Source: Verrucomicrobiota bacterium (GTDB lineage: Bacteria; Verrucomicrobiota; Verrucomicrobiia; Verrucomicrobiales; Akkermansiaceae). Taken from it: a stretch of 5,601 nt of DNA. Every line of letters begins with the position of its first letter. The first letter of the stretch is position 1. Below are positions 1-5,601 of the stretch, one piece after another. The DNA is taken from positions 1 to 5,601 of the forward strand of contig VFJU01000134.1 in NCBI GenBank assembly GCA_009885905.1, written 5' to 3'. The notes beneath the pieces are model-generated. The model was given only the letters and a program-made list of their open reading frames with translations, had not been told where the DNA came from and did no database searches. A program made the position numbers and the translations under genes.

Positions 1-2187
1 ATAGTACCCAAGGTGAACGTTGCGAACACCACCATCCTCGCACCTGAAGACGAGGTCCACGCTGGATATGCCGGTTCAGAATCATGCCGCAAGTGCCACG
101 CCTCCGCCTTCGAAAAATGGCACACTTCTAACCACGGTCGCGCCGAGCGTCTCGTCAAAAAAGAAGAAGACCACCCCTCTTTCACACCGAAAAGAACACT
201 CACTCACGGCAAGGACACCTCCGAAACATTTGTCGACGCGGATGGTCTCGCAAAAATTCTCACCCTCGGCCTCGATAAAAAACGCCACGCCTTTCCCGTG
301 GTGCGCGTCATCGGCAACGATCCCTTGCGCCAATTTCTCATTCCAGCTCCCGGCGGACGCTTGCAAACGTGCGATGTCACTTTGGACCCCGCAAAAAATG
401 AATGGTTCGACGTATACGGAGACCAAGATGAGCGAGCCCCCGGTGACTGGGGCCACTGGACGGGGCAAGGGATGAACTGGAACGCGATGTGCGCCGCGTG
501 TCATAACACTCGCTTGCGAAAAAATTACGAACCTAAAACGAATAGCTACCACACCACCATGGCGGAAATGAGCGTGGGCTGCGAAGCGTGCCATGGCCCG
601 ATGAAAGCGCACGTCGAGTGGCAGGAAAAACCGCCGATAAATCAAAAAAAAGATCCGACACTTACAAAACCAAGTCGTGACCAAGTCATGGAAACTTGTG
701 CCGCCTGCCACTCCCGTCGCGCGGAACTCACCGGCGATCTCATCCCAGGCGCAGCATTCCATGATCACTTCAGTCTAACCGTCACCGACGAAACAGACAC
801 TTTCTATCCGGATGGTCAGATCCACGGCGAGAACTACGAGTTCACTTCATTTCTATCAAGTCGTATGCAGCACGCAGGAGTCCGTTGTGCGGATTGTCAT
901 GACCCACACACCAATCAACTCATTGCCGTGGGTAACCAACTCTGCATGAACTGCCACGCAGGCGGACGTAGCGACTTCCCTACCGCACCCGTCATTGAAC
1001 CCACCGCACATAGCCATCACGGCGCCGATAGCACCGGCAATCAATGCATATCTTGCCACATGCCAGTCACAACCTACATGCAGCGTGACCCACGCCATGA
1101 TCACAGTTTCAGCATTCCAGACCCGAAACTCACCCAGGAATTCGGCGTTCCAAATGCCTGCAACCGCTGCCACACCGACAAGGATTCCAACTGGGCGATC
1201 CAAGCAAACCAAAAGTTTTTCGGCGACAAGCCAGATCGCCCCTCCCGCACACGCGCGCTCCTCATCGCAAACGCAAGACAAGGCAACCCTTCCGCACGTG
1301 AAGGACTGATCCATCTACTCGCCAGCGATGAAAACCCTGCTTGGAAAGCCAGCGCCTGTAGACTGCTCGAGCGATGGGTGAACGATCCTGCCACCGAAAA
1401 ATGTCTGCTAGAACAGACAACTCATTCCAGTCCACTCGTGCGCGAAGCTGCCGTCCGCAGTCTTGGCACCCTCGTCCGATCGGGAAATCCTAACATCCGT
1501 GAAGCTCTGAAAAGTCTGCTAGATGACCCGTCACGTTCGGTACGCATCGCCACGGCATGGGCCCTCTGCGACACTCTCGATCTCAGCAGTCGCGCAGGGC
1601 GCGAACTCGTTCATATGCTCGACATCAATGCGGACCAACCCACTGGGCGCATGCAACTCAGCCAGTTCACCATGCTCCGCGGTGACACTCCCGGAGCGAT
1701 CCGTCAGATGCGCAAGGCCATTCAATGGGATCCCAATTCACCACCTTTTCACCACGATCTTGCCATTCTGCTCAGCACCAGCGGCGATGGCCCAGGTGCG
1801 GTGAATTCTCTGAAAGAAGCGGTCCGTCTCGATCCTGAAAACCCAGAATACTTTTACAAACTCGCCCTCGCCCTGAGCGAAATAGGTGCTCAAAACGAGG
1901 CAATCGATACCCTAGAAAAAACCGTACAACTCGAACCACGCTATGCACGTGCATGGTACAACCTCGGCCTCGCCCGCAGCGCCATGAATCAACCGAGCGA
2001 AGCAATCACCGCACTCCAACGGGGCGAAGTTGCAGATCCTAACGACCCAGCAATTCCCTACGCACGCGCCACGATTCACGCACGCCTTGGACAAAAACAA
2101 GACGCTATCGCTGCCGCCACTCGAGCACTTCAAATCAGACCCGATTTCCCAGAGGCTCAGCAACTCATCCAATCACTGGCTCGCTGA
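1..2187 (+). CDS. Multihaem c-type cytochrome with HEAT-like and TPR repeats (5' partial)
   Basis: The reading frame is open to base 1 and no convincing start or signal peptide is visible. The GTG at 13 lacks a Shine-Dalgarno, so the gene very probably begins upstream. Counting from that GTG there are eight CXXCH haem c attachment motifs, at residues 25, 160, 190, 229, 292, 311, 345 and 383. Many His residues lie between them (for example 37, 41, 148, 180, 298, 333-336, 362, 364) and could be distal ligands. Residues about 405-535 form HEAT-like helical pairs, and about 540-720 contain roughly five TPR units with the usual A-x-x-x-x-x-A-[LI]-x-x-x-P spacing. The protein must be exported, because haem c is attached outside the cytoplasm. 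It resembles the cytochrome c554-type multihaem proteins with C-terminal TPRs seen in Verrucomicrobiota and Planctomycetota. A role in periplasmic electron transfer, with the repeats as a docking surface, is inference; the substrate is unknown. gluQRS follows 32 bases later on the same strand. Confidence 0.9.
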   Translation: MVPKVNVANTTILAPEDEVHAGYAGSESCRKCHASAFEKWHTSNHGRAERLVKKEEDHPSFTPKRTLTHGKDTSETFVDADGLAKILTLGLDKKRHAFPVVRVIGNDPLRQFLIPAPGGRLQTCDVTLDPAKNEWFDVYGDQDERAPGDWGHWTGQGMNWNAMCAACHNTRLRKNYEPKTNSYHTTMAEMSVGCEACHGPMKAHVEWQEKPPINQKKDPTLTKPSRDQVMETCAACHSRRAELTGDLIPGAAFHDHFSLTVTDETDTFYPDGQIHGENYEFTSFLSSRMQHAGVRCADCHDPHTNQLIAVGNQLCMNCHAGGRSDFPTAPVIEPTAHSHHGADSTGNQCISCHMPVTTYMQRDPRHDHSFSIPDPKLTQEFGVPNACNRCHTDKDSNWAIQANQKFFGDKPDRPSRTRALLIANARQGNPSAREGLIHLLASDENPAWKASACRLLERWVNDPATEKCLLEQTTHSSPLVREAAVRSLGTLVRSGNPNIREALKSLLDDPSRSVRIATAWALCDTLDLSSRAGRELVHMLDINADQPTGRMQLSQFTMLRGDTPGAIRQMRKAIQWDPNSPPFHHDLAILLSTSGDGPGAVNSLKEAVRLDPENPEYFYKLALALSEIGAQNEAIDTLEKTVQLEPRYARAWYNLGLARSAMNQPSEAITALQRGEVADPNDPAIPYARATIHARLGQKQDAIAAATRALQIRPDFPEAQQLIQSLAR

Positions 2188-2200
2188 ATTGTTATTTGAA

Positions 2201-2219
2201 AAATCTATCAGGTAGATTT
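2201..2219 (+). promoter_or_regulatory. Inverted repeat (hairpin) enclosing the gluQRS ribosome binding site
   Basis: Bases 2201-2207 (AAATCTA) are perfectly complementary to 2213-2219 (TAGATTT), separated by the five-base loop TCAGG. The AGG core of the Shine-Dalgarno is in the loop, and the ATG start at 2220 follows directly after the stem. Only one of the seven pairs is G-C, so the RNA hairpin would be marginally stable. It could modulate translation, be a dyad operator, or be chance. The inverted repeat is seen directly; its function is inferred. No U-tract follows, so it is not an intrinsic terminator. Confidence 0.4.
2210..2215 (+). promoter_or_regulatory. Shine-Dalgarno AGGTAG for gluQRS
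   Basis: The AGGT core ends six bases before the ATG at 2220 and nine before the second ATG at 2223. Both distances are workable. This site decides the start in favour of the ATG pair over the in-frame TTG at 2196, which has no such site and would add eight residues not expected before the conserved R-F-A-P-S-P-T-G motif. Confidence 0.65.
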
Positions 2220-3089
2220 ATGATGATTCATACTCGATTCGCCCCAAGTCCCACTGGCCTGATGCATTTGGGTCACGCCTTGGCCGCGCGTGTCGCTTTC
2301 ACACTTGCTCGACAATCCAACGGAATTTTCCACCTCCGCCATGAAGACATCGATGGCCCTCGAGTGCGGGAAGAATTCTACAATCGCATCGAGGAAGATT
2401 TGAACTGGCTCGGACTCAACTGGGACGGTGATCCCCTGCGCCAGACCTCGAGAATCCCAGCCTACACCGCGGCTCTGCGGACACTCCGTGAGCGTAAATT
2501 GATCTACCCATGCTTCTGCACACGACGTGAAATCCAACAGGAATGGGCACGCATCGGCGCAGCTCCCCACGGCGAAAATGACTCAATCTATCCCGCAACG
2601 TGCCGCAACCTGCCTGCGGAAGAAGCCGAAATGAAAATCGCTTCGGACATCCCCTACGCTTGGCGGCTCGACACTCAAAGCGCTGCCAAAATCGCCGGAC
2701 CACTTGTCTTTCAAGATCTCCACTTTGGAAAAATTACGGTAAACCCTGACGCACTCGGCGACGTTGTGCTTGCCCGAAAAGACATCGGCACCGCCTACCA
2801 CCTCGCCGTCGTGGTGGACGATGCATTTCAAAAAATAACCCACGTCACTCGCGGCGAGGACCTCTTGGCATCCACCCATATCCACCGCCTACTGCAAGCG
2901 TTGCTAGATTTACCCGAACCGATCTATCATCATCACCCACTCGTGCTTGATGAGCATGGTCAACGCCTTGCAAAACGAAACGAGTCGCAGTCCATCGCCG
3001 CACTGCGCGCCGGCGGAATGACCCCATCCGCTGTGTTAGCACTAACTGAATCTGTATTCCAAAAAAATTTACTTGGCCTGAGCGGATGA
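2220..3089 (+). CDS. gluQRS: Glutamyl-Q tRNA(Asp) synthetase (GluQ-RS)
   Basis: This GluRS paralogue activates glutamate and attaches it to the queuosine base at wobble position 34 of tRNA(Asp), in the cytoplasm. At 289 aa it matches the GluQ-RS family and is far shorter than GluRS (about 470 aa) because it lacks the anticodon-binding domain. Visible motifs are R-F-A-P-S-P-T-G at residues 6-13, the HIGH signature as H-L-G-H at 16-19, and L-R-H-E-D-I-D at 39-45. The zinc site characteristic of GluQ-RS is C98-x-C100 with Y124-x3-C128. The KMSKS equivalent is A-K-R-N-E-S at 251-256. That degenerate form, and the A-A-P-H-G stretch before the zinc Tyr, resemble a subtype I know from alphaproteobacteria. 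The start is ATG 2220 (or ATG 2223, one residue shorter), set by the Shine-Dalgarno at 2210. The gene lies 32 bases after the cytochrome, probably co-transcribed, and its last 21 bases overlap the convergent pseudoprotease gene. The enzyme assignment is firm; the actual tRNA substrate is inferred from the family. Confidence 0.93.
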   Translation: MMIHTRFAPSPTGLMHLGHALAARVAFTLARQSNGIFHLRHEDIDGPRVREEFYNRIEEDLNWLGLNWDGDPLRQTSRIPAYTAALRTLRERKLIYPCFCTRREIQQEWARIGAAPHGENDSIYPATCRNLPAEEAEMKIASDIPYAWRLDTQSAAKIAGPLVFQDLHFGKITVNPDALGDVVLARKDIGTAYHLAVVVDDAFQKITHVTRGEDLLASTHIHRLLQALLDLPEPIYHHHPLVLDEHGQRLAKRNESQSIAALRAGGMTPSAVLALTESVFQKNLLGLSG

Positions 3090-3836
3090 TTCTAACAAGT
3101 CTGATGCTGGTAACACCACCCCAGACGGAGACGGTCCTTGGCTCTCGCTGTCACCCTTTGGACTGAAGTGATTGATCCCGATTCCTAAAAACTTACCCTC
3201 ACCGTTAAAAACGGGCATACCAAGCGATGGGGTACCAATCTTGGCAAAAGTACGCGGTTTGGTGACCATCGAGACAACCTCACCTGTCATCACCAACGCT
3301 TCGCGGTTAAGATCCTTACCAAGACGCCCCAGTACGATGACATCGTCCAGAATCGCCATAGGAGCTGAATTCGCCGTGTCGACGGGTGTAAGTTTCACCG
3401 CATCCGGTTGTTCTGGACGAATAAACGCAAGATCAAGATCCGTGTCTTTGAAAGCCACTTTCGCCGCAACCTCCGTGCCATCGGGCATCAGAATCTTTAC
3501 TTCCTTGGTGGTGCCTTTAGCCGATATCTTCACCGGTCCTTGCGCACTATTGATCGTCCGTCCATCGATCGTGGAAGCAACATCAAGCGTAGAAAGCGGG
3601 ACAACGATCAACCCATCTTTCCCGATCACGGTACCGATCATTTCCACCTTCCGTTCTTCCTTCTTCGACGGACTATCGCCCGCTGTCAATTCCACCTCAA
3701 CCACCGCGCTGAGATACAATACTGAATTTTTGTTAGATGAATAAAGGGCAAGAGCTTTCTCTTTGAGTGAACCATCCGCAGCAGTTGCATACGAGGTGGA
3801 AGCAATGAGGCTAAAAAGTAATAGTTTTGATGTCAT
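3069..3836 (-). CDS. Exported trypsin-fold (HtrA-like) pseudoprotease
   Basis: This is a 255-aa protein. Residues 1-19 look like a Sec signal peptide: K4, hydrophobic 5-12, and A-T-A at 17-19 before cleavage. The body follows the HtrA protease fold: a G-x-V-I-x-K-D-G strand at about 68-75, D-T-D-L-D-L-A at 131-137 (equivalent to the catalytic-Asp segment, D135), and a region at 201-211 equivalent to G-N-S-G-G-P-L-V-N. The His position reads P-L-S-T (Ser82 in place of His). The nucleophile region reads P-S-L-G-M-P, with Leu205 where Ser is expected. I see no PDZ domain. It is therefore probably catalytically inactive. It lies directly downstream of the four-PDZ HtrA-like gene, suggesting a regulatory or scaffold partner in the periplasm, which is inference. 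I chose ATG 3836 for its good signal peptide. A GTG at 3869 overlapping the upstream TGA stop (GTGA) is a possible alternative that would add 11 residues. Neither start has a clear Shine-Dalgarno, so translational coupling to the upstream gene is plausible. Confidence 0.8.
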   Translation of the reverse strand: MTSKLLLFSLIASTSYATAADGSLKEKALALYSSNKNSVLYLSAVVEVELTAGDSPSKKEERKVEMIGTVIGKDGLIVVPLSTLDVASTIDGRTINSAQGPVKISAKGTTKEVKILMPDGTEVAAKVAFKDTDLDLAFIRPEQPDAVKLTPVDTANSAPMAILDDVIVLGRLGKDLNREALVMTGEVVSMVTKPRTFAKIGTPSLGMPVFNGEGKFLGIGINHFSPKGDSESQGPSPSGVVLPASDLLESSAQAK

Positions 3837-3856
3837 GTTGTAATATGGATAGAGTA

Positions 3857-3868
3857 TGAAATATTTCA
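3857..3868. repeat. 12-bp perfect palindrome TGAAATATTTCA
   Basis: This is a perfect dyad between the HtrA-like gene and the pseudoprotease gene. Its right end is the TGA stop of the HtrA-like gene (3866-3868, read on the - strand). It has no loop of its own and is AT-rich, so it is more like a DNA-binding dyad than a transcript hairpin. It may also be chance. Confidence 0.3.
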
Positions 3869-5601
3869 CCAAGTCGGCTCAAGCTCGATGTAGCGACTGG
3901 TGATGCCACGCCGCACAAACAATACGATCGAGCTGCGTGCGTTTTTTTCCAAATCAGTGAGAATAGGCTTCAAGGTTTCAATGGAATCAGCGGACTTTCC
4001 ATCGATAGACATCAGGATATCACCTGCAGCGAGCCCGCCCAGAGCGGCCCATCCGGCGGGTGCTACGGCGGTGATTAGAACACCTTTGAAATCATCTGGA
4101 AGTTTTTCACTGACTCGGTCGGCCTTGCCCAAGTCACGAGAATTGAATTCGAGCGTCTCGCAGTCGTGAGATTCTAACTCTGAAGCACCCTCGGGGCGTA
4201 CATCAAGAGGCAGCTTGACGATCAAATCCTCAGCACCACGCCTAACAGAAATATTCACTTCCGTGCCGATCCGATACTGCCGTATCATTGTGGCAAAGAC
4301 GTCTGACTCCTCTGGACGTGAGGTTGGAATCGATGCCCCATCGAGTTTGAGCAAAAGATCTCCCACTTTTAAACCAGCCTTCTCGGCACTTGTCGCTGGC
4401 TGGACTTGGGTAATTCTCACACCCTTGGAGCCAGGAATTCCAAGCGCATCTGCCAAGTCCGCAGAAATCACTTGGGTATCAATACCAATCCACGCTTTCT
4501 TCACTAGGCCCGGTCGATCCGCATCTGGTTCTGGACCTATTTTAATAACCGTTAGGAAACTCAGCCCTCCTCTTTCATAAGAGACAAGTGCAGGGGTTGG
4601 TTCTTTTTTTTCTTTAGTGATTTCAGCACTCACTCGGATTAATGCTTCAAGATCTCCTGTCGATTTTCCGTCCACCGATAGAATCAAATCCCCGGGAGAG
4701 AGCGCTGGTTTCGAGGTCGCAGCCGGTCCACCAGGACGAAGGCTTTGTACGATCACCGCCTCGTGGTCATCTCGCATCAATTCTTTAGCATTCAATTTCG
4801 TTAGACTTCGAGCCGTCATACCCCACGAGAGCAGCTCCTTTTCACGTGGCTGCGCAGGCTCCCGCCTCACCGTCACCACTTTCCATGTGATAGGTTTACC
4901 AGCGCGGATACCTTCCATCGCGATTGTCGAACCCACTGCCGCTTCCAGTAAAATACGATTAAAGACCGGCAGATCCTCCGGCGAACGCGATGCAGCAATC
5001 ACGGTGCCATTGCAACGAGTGACCAAGTCACCCGCTTGCAGCCCAGCAACATCTGCAGGAGAGCCAGTAATCACACCGCCAACCAGGATCCCGGCCGTGG
5101 CATCCATCGACTTCAACAAAGGCTGGGCCACCAAGCCAACCCAGCTACGCTCGACGTGTCCGCTGGAAATCAATTCCTCAGATATCTTACGAGCCAGGTT
5201 CGATGGAATCGCCCCACCAAGGCTACCGATTCCCACTTCATTCACCCCGATGATTTCTCCCTTCAGATTGACCAGCGGCCCGCCGGAATTCCCAGGAAAA
5301 ATAACAGCGTCGTGCCCGATCCAGCGCACCAATTCACCAACTGCCTCACCATCTAACAATATTGCGCCACCGGGTGCAATCATCTCCGTATTGGCGACAA
5401 TACCTTGAGTCACTGACTGCGAGATTCCAGCCGGACTGCCCATGGCCAGCACCGTATCTCCAACCGCTAGGGTCGAGCTGTCACCAAATGATGCCACGGG
5501 TAAAGGCGTACCTGGTTCTCTCAAATCTTTTTTATCGATTTTGAGAACTGCTAGATCCGCGAGTGGATCTGATCCTATCAAGGTGGCGCGCAATTCCTGC
5601 C
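3866..5601 (-). CDS. HtrA/DegP-like serine protease with four PDZ-like domains (5' partial)
   Basis: The frame stays open to the right window edge, so the N-terminus, including the signal peptide and the catalytic-His segment, lies outside. The TTG at 5591-5593 is an internal Leu codon, counted here as residue 1; the residues before it read Q-E. Visible catalytic elements are D13 in D-P-L-A-D-L-A-V-L and S103 in P-G-N-S-G-G-P-L. After the protease domain (to about residue 145) come PDZ-like units at about 151-245, 254-350, 366-462 and 477-568. The first three carry clear [AP]-G-D-L cores (187-190, 300-303, 410-413), and the fourth has A-A-G-D-I-L at 522-527. DegP has two PDZ domains and DegS one, so this array is long. 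The ending E-P-T-W resembles a PDZ-rich HtrA family I associate with Verrucomicrobiota and Planctomycetota. The likely role is periplasmic protein quality control or regulated proteolysis. The gene heads, at least within the window, a two-gene unit with the downstream pseudoprotease. Confidence 0.88.
   Translation of the reverse strand, partial: QELRATLIGSDPLADLAVLKIDKKDLREPGTPLPVASFGDSSTLAVGDTVLAMGSPAGISQSVTQGIVANTEMIAPGGAILLDGEAVGELVRWIGHDAVIFPGNSGGPLVNLKGEIIGVNEVGIGSLGGAIPSNLARKISEELISSGHVERSWVGLVAQPLLKSMDATAGILVGGVITGSPADVAGLQAGDLVTRCNGTVIAASRSPEDLPVFNRILLEAAVGSTIAMEGIRAGKPITWKVVTVRREPAQPREKELLSWGMTARSLTKLNAKELMRDDHEAVIVQSLRPGGPAATSKPALSPGDLILSVDGKSTGDLEALIRVSAEITKEKKEPTPALVSYERGGLSFLTVIKIGPEPDADRPGLVKKAWIGIDTQVISADLADALGIPGSKGVRITQVQPATSAEKAGLKVGDLLLKLDGASIPTSRPEESDVFATMIRQYRIGTEVNISVRRGAEDLIVKLPLDVRPEGASELESHDCETLEFNSRDLGKADRVSEKLPDDFKGVLITAVAPAGWAALGGLAAGDILMSIDGKSADSIETLKPILTDLEKNARSSIVLFVRRGITSRYIELEPTW

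Noticed and set aside
82..768. 228-codon open frame on the - strand opposite the cytochrome
   Set aside because: It is antisense to the haem-motif region, has no ribosome binding site, and its composition is the complement of the cytochrome codons.
2196..2219. In-frame TTG at 2196 as an earlier gluQRS start
   Set aside because: It has no Shine-Dalgarno and would place the hairpin and the good AGGTAG site inside the coding region. GluQ-RS proteins normally start a few residues before R-F-A-P-S-P-T-G.
3034..3047. Short inverted repeat GTTAG-CA-CTAAC near the 3' end of gluQRS
   Set aside because: The stem is at most four to five base pairs with a tiny loop, inside coding sequence, with no associated T-tract in a useful position.
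3059..3100. Possible terminator: ACTTG/CAAGT stem (3071-3075 with 3096-3100) beside an A7/T7 tract (3061-3067)
   Set aside because: The stem is five base pairs with a 20-base loop and is entirely inside coding sequence on one or other strand. This is too weak to call a terminator.
3172..3744. 190-codon open frame on the + strand opposite the pseudoprotease
   Set aside because: The - strand frame has a signal peptide and an HtrA-like pattern; this one has only low-complexity Ser/Thr/Ile composition.
4604..4611. A8 tract on the - strand within the HtrA-like gene, and a similar A8 at 644-651 in the cytochrome, as frameshift sites
   Set aside because: Both encode ordinary Lys-rich stretches in frame. 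In the HtrA gene, shifted frames soon reach stops and there is no supporting stimulatory structure. The tracts are only possible slippage or sequencing-error spots.
4617..5408. 263-codon open frame on the + strand opposite the HtrA-like gene
   Set aside because: Its predicted product is Ser/Pro/Ile-rich with no recognisable motif and lies wholly antisense to a strongly conserved protease/PDZ coding sequence. It is a shadow frame.

Overview
The window holds four protein-coding genes and almost no non-coding DNA. The two outer genes run off the window ends. On the + strand are the 3' part of a secreted multihaem c-type cytochrome with HEAT-like and TPR repeats (1-2187) and a complete gluQRS gene for glutamyl-Q tRNA(Asp) synthetase (2220-3089). 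On the - strand, converging on these, are a DegP/HtrA-type serine protease with four PDZ-like domains (3866-5601, N-terminus beyond the window) and, just downstream of it, a small exported trypsin-fold protein that has lost the catalytic Ser and His (3069-3836).

The organism is most likely a member of the Planctomycetota-Verrucomicrobiota-Chlamydiota group, with Verrucomicrobiota favoured. The 'multihaem cytochrome plus TPR' architecture and the four-PDZ HtrA with its conserved-looking C-terminal E-x-E-P-x-W end are types I associate with that group. The base composition is moderate and Shine-Dalgarno sequences are weak or absent at some genes. This is inference from remembered family features, not a search. 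Nothing suggests a recent mobile element: there is no transposase, integrase, tRNA, CRISPR array or long repeat.

Layout: 1-2187 cytochrome; 2188-2219 a 32-base gap that contains a perfect 7-bp inverted repeat around the gluQRS Shine-Dalgarno; 2220-3089 gluQRS; 3069-3089 tail-to-tail overlap of gluQRS with the pseudoprotease gene; 3069-3836 pseudoprotease; 3837-3865 a short intercistronic gap; 3866-5601 HtrA-like protease.

The cytochrome and gluQRS are close enough to be co-transcribed, but their functions (extracytoplasmic electron transfer versus tRNA wobble-base modification) show no evident link. The two - strand genes look like a functional pair in the cell envelope: an active-type HtrA protease with an extended PDZ array, and a catalytically dead partner of the same fold. 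I found no clear new system. The protease/pseudoprotease pair and the hairpin at the gluQRS start are the observations most worth following.
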